Source of the DNA: Chloroflexota bacterium
Lineage (GTDB): Bacteria; Chloroflexota; Dehalococcoidia; SZUA-161
DNA: 39,050 bases
Assembly: GCA_021787935.1 (NCBI GenBank)
Contig: JAJYLC010000010.1
Coordinates: 1-39,050 of the forward strand
Reading direction: 5' to 3'
The position numbers and the translations under genes were made by a program. Shown here piece by piece: positions 1-7,835 of the stretch. The notes under the pieces were generated by a model. It was not told the DNA's origin. It did not search any database and worked only from the letters and a program-made list of their open reading frames with translations. Numbering within the stretch: the first letter of the stretch is position 1; the number at the start of each line of letters is the position of its first letter.

Positions 1-1968
1 CCCTGCGCCTATAATGGCTACTCGCTCTGTTTTTTGGGGCTTCATGGGAGGCACGAACTCGACGCCATGCTCATAGGCATAGTCCGCAGCCATGCGCTTC
101 AGGTCTCTTATGGATACTGACTGATCGACCTGGGCGCGGCGGCACTTGACCTCGCAGGGGTGGTCGCAGACACGGCCTACCGACATGGGGAAGGGCAGCC
201 GTTGTCTGATAAGCTTGTAGGCATCTGCGTATTTGCCTTCCTTTATCAGCGCTACGTAGCCCGGGCAATCCAACTCCACGGGGCAAGTGTGCTGGCAGGG
301 AGCTCTGAATAAGGGCTGGCACACTGCCGCCGGGCAGTGCTTATCGATAATATGTGCTTCATACTCATCGCGGAAGTGCCGCAGTGTGCTGAGCACCGGG
401 TTGGGAGCGGTCTGACCCAGGCCGCAGAGCGAAGCAGAACCAACCATCTCTGCCAGCTCGCTCAGCACGTTCAAGTCCTCCATCGTGCCTTTGCCCATAG
501 TTATCTTGTTCAGGATCTCCAGCATCTTGGGGATGCCAGCGCGGCAGGGTGTGCACTTGCCGCAGGACTCGTCTCTGGTGAATTGCAGGAAGAACTTGGC
601 TACGTCCACCATGCAGTTGTTCTCGTCCATAACAATAAGGCCGCCCGAGCCCATGATAGCGCCCAGAGCGGTAACGGCCTCATAATCTACCGGTGTATTC
701 AAGTGCCCTATCGGTATGCAACCGCCAGAGGGGCCGCCTATTTGAACGGCCTTGAATTTCTTACCATCGGGTATGCCGCCGCCGATGTCGAACACTATCT
801 GTCCCAGCGGCGTGCTCAACGGTACTTCGATGAGCCCCGAATTATTTATTTTGCCCACCAGGCAGAAGGTCTTGGTGCCCTTGCACCTGTCAGAACCTAC
901 ACTGGCAAACCAGTCCGCGCCTTTGTGTATTATTTGAGGCACGTTCGACCAGGTTTCCACGTTATTCAAAGTTGTAGGCTTGTCCAGCAGCCCTTTATTG
1001 GCAGGGAATGGGGGCCGCTGGCGGGGATTGCCTCGTTTGCCTTCGATGGATGCCAGCAGGGCTGTCTCCTCGCCGCAAACGAAAGCGCCAGCGCCGGGGA
1101 AGACAGACAGGTCGAACTCGAAGTTTGTCCCCAATATATTCTTGCCCAGAAGCCCCAACTGGCGCGCCTGCTCCAGTGCATTGTTGAATGTCTGGATGGC
1201 TAAGGGGTATTCGGCGCGAATATATGCATAGCCGCGGCGCACGTTGCCGATGGCATAGGCACCGATTGCCATGCCCTCAATGATGGAGTGCGGGTTGCCC
1301 TCCAAAACAGCCCTGTTCATGTATGCGCCGGGGTCGCCTTCGTCACCGTTGCAGACGACGAACTTCTCATCGCCCACGGCCCTGCGCACGAAGCTCCACT
1401 TCGTCCCGGTGGGGAATCCGGCGCCACCACGCCCTCTCAAGCCGGCCTTGGTTATCTCATCGATAACCTCTTGGGGCTGCATCTTGCTTATGGCCTTAGC
1501 CAGGGCCTGGTAGCCGTCCCTGGCTATATATTCCTCAATGCTTTTAGGGTCCATGTCCTGGTTATGCATGATCCGAATATGCTGAAGTTTAAAGGTAGGC
1601 GACTCCAAATCGAGCAGCCACTCCTTAACGACCTCGCCCTTGATGAGGTGCTGTTTCACTATAGTGGGCACCTGCTCAGGGGTTAGATTGGCGTAGATAA
1701 CTCTCCCCATCTGTGGATGGACTACGGTAACCACAGGCTCGCGCTCGCACGGGCCGATACAGGCAGCCTCGGTGATAACCACGTTGGTCAGTTTGCGGGA
1801 TTTCACCTCTTTGATAAAGGCGTCTTGCACAGACTTGGCACCGCCGGCTATGCCGCAGGTGCCCAGATGCACCTTGACCTCGATATTCTTGGCACGCTCG
1901 GCCAGTTTACTTTGCGCTGCCTCTCTTATTGCATTGAGATCATCGACTGACGATAGACGCTTCGCCAT
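1..1968 (-). CDS. NuoF/HydB-like NADH-binding flavoprotein fused to a GltD/NfnB-like domain (partial, C-terminus missing)
   Basis: Read on the minus strand from ATG at 1968 with no stop before the window edge (656 codons seen). RBS TTAGGAGGAG lies just upstream and overlaps the nuoE stop. Domain order: N-terminal thioredoxin-like 2Fe-2S region (about residues 30-115, Cys38, Cys70, Cys74; the usual first Cys appears to be His34), an FMN/NADH-binding NuoF core (GRGGAGFPTGTK near 179-190, NGDEGDPGAY near 207-216), an SLBB region, and a 4Fe-4S site (ESCGKCTPCRAG near 467-478 plus Cys515). From about residue 550 a new domain starts with Cys-rich motifs (CQHTCPVELDCPGY, CDHPCEVKC) typical of the Fe-S domain of glutamate synthase small subunit/NfnB, and the sequence ends at VAIIGAG, the start of an FAD-binding Rossmann fold. 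It probably feeds electrons between NAD(P)H and the Hdr/Mvh complex encoded upstream. The exact partner and direction are inferred. Confidence 0.9.
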   Translation of the reverse strand, partial: MAKRLSSVDDLNAIREAAQSKLAERAKNIEVKVHLGTCGIAGGAKSVQDAFIKEVKSRKLTNVVITEAACIGPCEREPVVTVVHPQMGRVIYANLTPEQVPTIVKQHLIKGEVVKEWLLDLESPTFKLQHIRIMHNQDMDPKSIEEYIARDGYQALAKAISKMQPQEVIDEITKAGLRGRGGAGFPTGTKWSFVRRAVGDEKFVVCNGDEGDPGAYMNRAVLEGNPHSIIEGMAIGAYAIGNVRRGYAYIRAEYPLAIQTFNNALEQARQLGLLGKNILGTNFEFDLSVFPGAGAFVCGEETALLASIEGKRGNPRQRPPFPANKGLLDKPTTLNNVETWSNVPQIIHKGADWFASVGSDRCKGTKTFCLVGKINNSGLIEVPLSTPLGQIVFDIGGGIPDGKKFKAVQIGGPSGGCIPIGHLNTPVDYEAVTALGAIMGSGGLIVMDENNCMVDVAKFFLQFTRDESCGKCTPCRAGIPKMLEILNKITMGKGTMEDLNVLSELAEMVGSASLCGLGQTAPNPVLSTLRHFRDEYEAHIIDKHCPAAVCQPLFRAPCQHTCPVELDCPGYVALIKEGKYADAYKLIRQRLPFPMSVGRVCDHPCEVKCRRAQVDQSVSIRDLKRMAADYAYEHGVEFVPPMKPQKTERVAIIGAG

Positions 1969-1976
1969 ATCTCCTC

Positions 1977-2489
1977 CTAACCGTAAGAGCTCAGGACCTC
2001 TTTCATCTTCGTGGGGCTCATCCGGCGGTAGACTTTCTCTTCAATTGATACCACGGGAGCCAGGCCGCAGCATCCCAGGCATCTGACCATCTCCAATGAG
2101 AATAGTCCATCCCTGGTCGTCTCGCCCGGCTCTATGCCCAATTCCTTCTGGAGGGTATTGAGAATCCTTTCACCGCCGCGCACATAGCAGGATGTGCCCA
2201 TGCACGTTGAGACGATGTGTTTGCCCCTGGGAACCATGGTGAAAAAGGAGTAGAAGGTGGTTACGCCGTATATTGTGCTGAGCGGGATATTCAGGTCTCT
2301 GGAGATAATTTGCAGGACAGGCAATGGTAGATAGCCTATCAACGACTGTGCTTTTTGCAGTACCGGGATTAATGCCCCGGCCTGCCCTCTGTTTTCCTCG
2401 ATTGCGGCCTGTACCTGGCGGAATATCTCGCCTGCGATGCCCCGTCCTTCTGCTGTCCCGATTTTATCCTTTGCTCTCCGTTTAGCCAT
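1977..2489 (-). CDS. nuoE: NuoE/HydC-like 2Fe-2S thioredoxin-fold subunit
   Basis: A 170-residue protein of normal family length. The C-terminal thioredoxin-like half carries the four 2Fe-2S ligands: Cys96 and Cys101 in CMGTSC, and Cys137 and Cys141 in RCLGCCG. The N-terminal helical region has the family hallmark of a helix bundle followed by IYGVTTFYSFF. NuoE partners NuoF in complex I, NAD-linked bifurcating hydrogenases and formate dehydrogenases, relaying electrons from FMN. Its stop (TAG at 1977-1979) lies 8 bases before the nuoF-like start and inside that gene's RBS region, so translational coupling is likely. It follows the maturation protease gene by 11 bases. Confidence 0.93.
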   Translation of the reverse strand: MAKRRAKDKIGTAEGRGIAGEIFRQVQAAIEENRGQAGALIPVLQKAQSLIGYLPLPVLQIISRDLNIPLSTIYGVTTFYSFFTMVPRGKHIVSTCMGTSCYVRGGERILNTLQKELGIEPGETTRDGLFSLEMVRCLGCCGLAPVVSIEEKVYRRMSPTKMKEVLSSYG

Positions 2490-2500
2490 ACCGAACCTCC

Positions 2501-2965
2501 CTAGTGGTTTCCATTTAGCTCTTTAATAATGCGTTCTACACATTGGGGAATCGCCTGCTTTACCCTGGGCGTGAATTCCTCTCCAAAGGTGCTGACGTCA
2601 TCAACCTCTATGGCATAGATAATGATTTGTTTGGGCATAGCTATGCCTAGCTTGCTGCCAAGCTCAAGCGCAGTGGCGAAGTTTACATCGTGGGGCGAAG
2701 AAACATGCCGCGTGTTATTGAAAGCATCCGGGTTTAGGCGATAAAGCTGTCCCGTTTTGCCTTCTGCTGTCTGAATGGCATCAACAATAATAGCCTTATC
2801 ATAGCCGGCCAGCAGGTCTATCAGACTGAGACCTGACAGGCTGGTCTCGTTAACCGTTATATCTTCTCGCTGGGCCAGTTTATCTTCCAATACTTGAGCG
2901 ACGCGATTGCCCACGCCGTCGTCGCTGAGTATCGGGTTGCCCAGCCCCAGAATCAATGTCTTCAT
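2501..2965 (-). CDS. [NiFe]-hydrogenase maturation protease (HycI/HyaD/FrcD family)
   Basis: A 154-residue protein when started at ATG 2965, where the family motif begins at once (MKTLILGLGNPILSDDGVG). The frame stays open further upstream into mvhA, but that part has no homology-like content. An alternative ATG at 2983 would add six residues. Asp near 16 in the DDGVG loop, the VDAIQ segment and the PHDVNF segment match metal-binding regions of the M52 peptidase family. These endopeptidases remove the C-terminal peptide of the large subunit after the last His of the L2 motif once Ni is inserted. MvhA just upstream has a 29-residue tail after that His, so a substrate is encoded next door. Confidence 0.9.
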   Translation of the reverse strand: MKTLILGLGNPILSDDGVGNRVAQVLEDKLAQREDITVNETSLSGLSLIDLLAGYDKAIIVDAIQTAEGKTGQLYRLNPDAFNNTRHVSSPHDVNFATALELGSKLGIAMPKQIIIYAIEVDDVSTFGEEFTPRVKQAIPQCVERIIKELNGNH

Positions 2966-3006
2966 TTTCCCTTTCTTCTGCATGGTGACACAAAAGTCAT
3001 TCTTAT

Positions 3007-4482
3007 TTAGGCTCCGGCCAGGTTCTGGCCCAGTTTTTCTTTCACTTCTCCCTTGCTGTCGTAGATAACCACCTCCAGCGGCATCTGGCCTGGCAGCGTG
3101 TGGGTGGCACAGGCCATGCACGGGTCATAAGCCCGGAATGCCATCTCAACCATATTCAGCAGCCCTTCACTGGCAGCCGTACCTTTCTTAATCAAACCTT
3201 GGGCTGCCTTTTTGATGGACATCTGCATAGCAGGGTAATTGTGAGCTGTGGCTACGATCAGGTTCGCCTTAGTGACGATACCGTTATTGTCTGTCTGGTA
3301 GTGATGAATAAGGGTGCCGCGAGGTGCCTCCACAATGCCTACTCCTTCATCGGGCGTGGCGGTGGGGACGGTGCGTACCTTAGGGTCGGTAATCTCTTTG
3401 TCCTGGCATAGCTCCAGAAGCCTCTCCGAGGCGTACAGAAGCTCTACCAGCCTGGCCCAGTGGAATGCCAGCGTGGCATGGACGGGCTTGCCGCCCAGTG
3501 TCTTATACATCTTATCATACTCAGCCTGGGCTAACGGCGTTGCCATGCCGTCGGCAGCATTAAGCCTTGCCAGAGGGCTGACTCTGTAGACTCCACTATC
3601 TTTACCCTCGGTAAAGCCCTTCCAGCCCACCTTTTTCAGGAAGGGGAATTTAAGATAGGACCAGGGCTCCGTATGCTCTGCAATATACTCCAGATACTGT
3701 GAAGGTTTGAATTTAGCGACCTCTTTCCCCTCGGGGTCTACTACACGGATGTCTCCGTCGTAGAAATTCACCTTGTTATTGCTGTCGACCAGGCCCATGT
3801 AGTAGCTCTTCATGGTATATACATTGCCGGTGATTATATTCAAATAGTCTTTGTTAGACAGAACTACATCATTAAACAGCTTTAGACTGAATTTGCTGAA
3901 CTCGACACAGGACTTGGCCTTCGTCTCGAAGTCTTTTCGCTGCTCCTCGGTGATAGGTTTGCTCATACCTCCCGGGACACCGCCCACGGGGTGGGTTGCC
4001 TTGCCGGCGATGGCTGCCTGGATGCTCTGTGCGTAGGCGCGATGCTTTATCACCTCACCGCCGACCTGAAGCCCAACCTTGGATATCACCCCCAGGATGT
4101 TTCTTTGAGCAGGGTCACTGGTAGGCCCCATAACGAAGTCGGGGGCGGCCAGCGCGTAGAAGCAGGCGATATGAGAGTGAACCATATGCGAGCAATAAAA
4201 AAGCTCCCTTAGCTTCTTCCCCGCCGGCGGTAGTTCAACGTGGTACACAGCGTCTGTGGCCTTACACGAGGCCATGTGATGTGCGCCCGGTCAGACACCG
4301 CATATTCTGGGTACTATGCGCGGCAGCTCCTCGACCGGCCTGCCTTCGCAGAACTTCTCGAATCCGCGGAGTTCGGGAATCTGGAGGTAGGCATTGGCGA
4401 CATCGCCGGCATCATCGAGGAAAATATCTATCTTGCCGTGCCCTTCCAGCCTGGTTATGGGGTCAATGGTAATCTTTTTCAT
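3007..4482 (-). CDS. mvhA: F420-nonreducing (Mvh-type, group 3c-like) [NiFe]-hydrogenase large subunit, predicted selenoprotein (Sec64)
   Basis: The gene runs from ATG 4482 to TAA 3007 in one frame, interrupted only by TGA at 4291-4293 (codon 64). Reading it as Sec gives 491 residues. The N-terminus has the RLEGH motif, then L1 as RICGV-U-PGAHH, where the family has RxCGxCxxxH. The L2 motif near the C-terminus is DPCMACATH (Cys456, Cys459, His462), followed by a 29-residue peptide expected to be cleaved off. The downstream part alone (ATG 4275) would lack the first Ni ligand and could not be active, so recoding is the simplest reading. A SECIS-like hairpin follows the TGA. Sec would replace the L1 cysteine that bridges Ni and Fe in known enzymes. 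No export signal is seen, so a cytoplasmic role with MvhG, MvhD and HdrABC is expected. Confidence 0.92.
4257..4274 (-). promoter_or_regulatory. SECIS-like hairpin in mvhA
   Basis: It begins 16 nt after the TGA at 4291-4293. The mRNA forms UGGCCU/AGGCCA (6 bp, perfect) around the loop CGUGUA, with G at loop position 2 and 22 nt from UGA to the loop. This fits the known bacterial SECIS layout (short stem, small loop with early G, loop 16-37 nt after UGA). Confidence 0.7.
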
Positions 4483-4498
4483 CCTGTCCTCCCCCTAT

Positions 4499-5461
4499 CT
4501 AGGTCTTCTGGGGAATTCTTCTTTTCAGCATAGAAACAGACATGCCGAACCTATAGAAGGTCCCGGCGGGGTCGACCAACTCGTTTACCATCTTTTCGAT
4601 GTCTTGCTTGCCATTGGTCTGGTAAATCGAGGCGATAGAGCTAACCAGCTTCGCCCCCTGATCAAAAACCCCGGCTGGAGGGCCAAAGCAACCTCGGCAG
4701 GGGATGTTGACCTTGACACATAATGCTCCGCAGCCTCCTCTGGTGGCTGAGCCCATACAAAGCAGCCCTTGCTCCAGCAGACAGCGCTCCGGGTCGGGAA
4801 TGATCTCGTGAGTGCGGTATATCCTGGAGATCATTTTCTTTTCTTTCTTGCGGTCGCACTCATCGCACAGTGTCTTATCTGAAGCGATAGTTGCGCCGAC
4901 CGGCGGTAAGCTGTTGGTAGCCAGGGCATTCACAACTTTCAAAATCAGGTCCACCGTAGGCGGGCAGCCCGGCACGAAGTACTCCACGGGAACGACCTGG
5001 GCCAGGGTCAGCACGTTATCGTAAAGCTCGGGCAGCGTTAGCTCGCCTTCAGGTACGCTAACCTTTGTTTGCGGAAGTGTTTTATTGGGGTTCTCGTTCG
5101 AAGGGGCTTCTATGTAAGCCCTCTCCATAATCTCGGCGCGTGTAGTAAGATTAGCTAACGCCGGTATGCCGCCGAAACAGGCGCAGGAGCCAAATGATAC
5201 TAATACCTTGGACTTGGAGCGAAGCATCTTGGCTATATGCTCCTGCTCTGAGCTTCTGATAGCGCCATTGAACAGGCAGACGTCAACAGACTTGTCCGGC
5301 ATGGCTTCAACATGATGATATTTGAAGTCCAGCGCTATCGGCCAGAACACTATGTCTGCAAGCTTGGCAACATCGAGAATCTTCTCATTGATGTCAAGTA
5401 CAGCGACATCGCAGCCGCCGCAGGCAGCAGCCCAGTAAAGAGCCAGTTTCAGTTTAGCCAT
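4499..5461 (-). CDS. mvhG: F420-nonreducing [NiFe]-hydrogenase small subunit (MvhG)
   Basis: A 320-residue protein with no Tat signal, as expected for a cytoplasmic group 3 enzyme. The N-terminal flavodoxin-like half has the proximal cluster ligands Cys14 and Cys17 (ACGGC), followed by GSCACFGG and PGCPP. The C-terminal part is Cys-rich (CDEC, CLLEQGLLCMG, CGALC, CRGCFGP) and should hold the medial and distal 4Fe-4S clusters. It passes electrons from the Ni-Fe site in MvhA to MvhD. Its ATG overlaps the end of mvhD by 8 bases, and mvhA starts 16 bases after its stop. No in-frame TGA is present, unlike its two neighbours. Confidence 0.93.
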   Translation of the reverse strand: MAKLKLALYWAAACGGCDVAVLDINEKILDVAKLADIVFWPIALDFKYHHVEAMPDKSVDVCLFNGAIRSSEQEHIAKMLRSKSKVLVSFGSCACFGGIPALANLTTRAEIMERAYIEAPSNENPNKTLPQTKVSVPEGELTLPELYDNVLTLAQVVPVEYFVPGCPPTVDLILKVVNALATNSLPPVGATIASDKTLCDECDRKKEKKMISRIYRTHEIIPDPERCLLEQGLLCMGSATRGGCGALCVKVNIPCRGCFGPPAGVFDQGAKLVSSIASIYQTNGKQDIEKMVNELVDPAGTFYRFGMSVSMLKRRIPQKT

Positions 5462-5876
5462 GCTTCCCTCCTTGATTCCAGTTCAGAGGGCCCAGTGCTC
5501 TTACCTGCTCTGTCATATTGTTAACAATGGAAGCAAAGCGGTCTCCCTCTGAGGCGGAAACCCACTCCAGCATCAGCCTCTTCTCATCGATTCCGAACTG
5601 TTCCAGCATTTTTTTGAGCAAGGGTATTCGCCTGGCTGCTTTTTCATTACCTTCCAGGTAATGGCATTCTCCAAGGTGTCAGCCGCAGACAAGCACCCCG
5701 TCAGCGCCGGACTGGAATGCTTTGACCACGAAAGTTGGGTCCACCCTGCCGCTGCACATTACCCTTACTACCCGCACGTTGGGGGCATACTTCTTTCGTG
5801 AAGTGCCTGCCAGGTCTGCACCGGCGTAGGAGCACCAGTTACACAGGAACCCCACAATCTTAGGCTCGAAGCTCAT
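5454..5876 (-). CDS. mvhD: MvhD-type hydrogenase iron-sulfur (delta) subunit, predicted selenoprotein (Sec66)
   Basis: A 140-residue product if TGA at 5679-5681 is read as Sec. The 65 codons before and 74 codons after the TGA are in the same frame and both match the family: [12 protein letters not shown] at the start, VMCSGRVD in the middle, then [15 protein letters not shown], where most homologues have CGCHxGDCHY. Methanogen VhuD proteins carry Sec at this same site. The cysteines (12, 15, 41, 64, 71 plus Sec66) belong to the 2Fe-2S region that links hydrogenase to HdrA. The start overlaps the hdrA stop as ATGA, and the stop (5454-5456) lies inside mvhG. A truncated 65-residue product would lack half of the conserved ligands. 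Confidence 0.9.
5645..5663 (-). promoter_or_regulatory. SECIS-like hairpin in mvhD
   Basis: It begins 15 nt after the TGA at 5679-5681. It is a perfect 7-bp stem CAUUACC/GGUAAUG around the loop UGGAA, with G at loop position 2 and 22 nt from UGA to the loop. The geometry nearly equals that of the mvhA and hdrA hairpins. Confidence 0.72.
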
Positions 5877-7834
5877 ATCAGCACCCCCTCTACTTGTGCT
5901 AGAATCTGCTCAGTGGTGAAGTGTTTGCTCACTATGGCTCCTGCGGGACAAGCTGCGGCACAGGTGCCGCAGCCTTTGCATAGAGCCTCATTGATAGCAG
6001 CGATCTTTTTGGCTTCCTCGAAAGTGATGGCCTTGTATGGGCAAAGGTCGATGCATGTCTTGCAGCCCGAGCACAGTTTGTCATCGACGATGGAAGTAGT
6101 GGCTTCAATCTCAACCTTGCCCTTGCTGATAACAGAGAGAACGCGCGCCGCGGCTGCCGACGCCTGAGCCACCGTATCGGGGATATCCTTCGGTCCCTGG
6201 CAGCAACCGGCGATGAAAACGCCATCGGTATTGGTAGCCACGGGGTCCAGCTTGGGGTGTTTCTCCAGGAAGAAACCATCGGCGGTCCTGCTCAACGAGA
6301 ACAGCTTTGCCACAGCGCTAACATCCGAGCGCGGCTCTATGGCGGTGCTCAGAATGACCATGTCGACGGGGATGCGGCGCTGTCTTCCGATGAGGGTGTC
6401 CTCACATAGCACGATGAGCTTGCCTACCTCATCCGGTTTCTCTGCTATATCGGAGACCTCACCGGCGCGGCCTCTGATAAAGCGGACTCTTTCTTCCTGA
6501 AGCCTGTTATAGAACTCCTCGTAGCCTTTGCCGAAGCAGCGCATGTCTATATACATCTGGTAGATGTATGCATCGGGTATCTTCTCTCTGATTATGTGGG
6601 AGAACTTTAACGAATACATACAGCAGACTCGCGAGCAGTACTCGTGATAATTCTTATCGCGGCTGCCCATGCAGTGCAGGATAGCTACATTCTTCGGCGT
6701 TGAGCCATCCTTAAGCACAATCTTCCCGTTAGTGGGACCGGAGGCGTTGCTCATCCTCTCGAACTCGAGGCCCGTGTAGACATTGGGGTATCGTCCGTAG
6801 CCGTACGCAGTCATGGGTGTCGGGTCGAAGGAATCGAAGCCGGTAGTAACTATGATGGAGCCGACATCCACCTCCGTAATCCTCTCTTTTTGTTCGAAAT
6901 CGATGGCCTTGGCCTCGCAGAATTTCTCGCAGGCGCGGCACTTTCCCTTCAGGAAGTAAGTGCAGTGCTCTTTGTCTATTACGGGTATATTAGGAACTGC
7001 CTGGGGGAAAGGCGTATAGATGGCTTTCCTTATGCCGAGCCCGACGTCGAACTCGTTGTTTACTTTAATTGGGCATTTATCTCTACAGACACCGCAGCCG
7101 GTGCATTTATCCTCGTTGACATAGCGGGGCTTTTTCCCGATTTTGACCTTGAAGTTGCCTACGTAACCTGAAACTCCCAGCACCTCACTGTATGTCATCA
7201 TCTCGATGTTTTCGTGTGACCTCACCGAGGCCATCTTCGGGGTGAGTATTCAGGCCGAACAGTCGAGGGTAGGAAAGGTCTTGTCGAGCTGGGCCATGTG
7301 GCCCCCGATAGATGGCTCCCTTTCCACAAGGTAGACCTTATGCCCCGAGTTAGCTATCTCCAGGGCTGCCTGAATACCGGCGATCCCCGCACCTACAACC
7401 AGGGTGTTGGGGTTCATGGAGACCTCTCTTATCTCCAACGGCTGGTGATAAGAGACCCTCTTCACTGCTGCGCTCACCAGAGCTTTGGCCTTCTGGGTTG
7501 CCAGCTCTTTATTCTCGGTCACCCAGGCCACTTGCTCGCGGATGTTGGCCATCTCCATTAGATACGGGTTTAAACCGACGCTGGCCAGCGTGCGCCTGAA
7601 GGTGAGCTCATGGAGGCGCGGCGAGCAGGACGATATCACCACACGGTTCAGCTTCTGCTCTTTGATGTCCTTCTTGATGATGTCCTGCCCGGGGTCTGAG
7701 CAAACAAACTTATATTCCCTGGCTATTACCACTCCAGGCAGGCCTTTGGCGAACTCAACCACCTGAGGGACATCGACCGTGCTAGCGATATTTGCTCCGC
7801 AGTCACAGACGTATACACCGATTCTCTGTTCCAT
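5873..7834 (-). CDS. hdrA: Heterodisulfide reductase subunit A (HdrA), FAD and multi-[4Fe-4S] protein, predicted selenoprotein (Sec195)
   Basis: A 653-residue product from ATG 7834 to TGA 5873, if the in-frame TGA at 7250-7252 is read as Sec. The N-terminal domain (CDCG at 10-13) is followed by an FAD-binding Rossmann motif ([12 protein letters not shown] from about 146), then [16 protein letters not shown], where HdrA normally has Cys. Inserted ferredoxin-type clusters follow (Cys244, 247, 250, 254; Cys291, 299, 302, 306), and two classical 4Fe-4S motifs lie near the C-terminus ([26 protein letters not shown]). HdrA is the flavin-based bifurcating core in methanogens, where some species also use Sec at this position. 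The gene uses TGA both as a predicted Sec codon and as its own terminator, overlapping mvhD as ATGA, so general TGA reassignment is excluded. It starts 1 base after the hdrB stop. Confidence 0.92.
7217..7233 (-). promoter_or_regulatory. SECIS-like hairpin in hdrA
   Basis: It begins 16 nt after the TGA at 7250-7252. It is a 7-bp stem UGGCCUC/GAGGUCA (one G-U pair) with the loop GGU, and 23 nt from UGA to the loop. The GGU loop strongly resembles the G-U-bearing loop recognised by SelB in bacterial SECIS elements. Confidence 0.75.
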
Positions 7835-7835
7835 T

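Noticed and set aside
337-1203. 288-codon rightward ORF
   Set aside because: It lies antisense to the nuoF-like gene and reads like the shadow of a G+C-rich coding region; no RBS or motif.
2966-3121. Longer start for the maturation protease
   Set aside because: The extra 52 codons overlap mvhA and do not match the family, whose N-terminus begins at 2965.
3007-4275. Separate shorter hydrogenase gene starting at 4275
   Set aside because: It lacks the first half of the L1 motif, and the 63 codons upstream in the same frame hold the true N-terminus. A Sec TGA with a hairpin explains the break.
4291-7252. General reassignment of TGA to Trp or Gly
   Set aside because: TGA ends hdrA, the TSUP gene and the DUF89 gene here, and the three internal TGAs fall only at conserved Cys sites.
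7250-7834. HdrA split into two genes or a pseudogene by TGA
   Set aside because: Frame is kept, both parts match one protein, the TGA sits at a conserved Cys site, and a SECIS-like hairpin follows.
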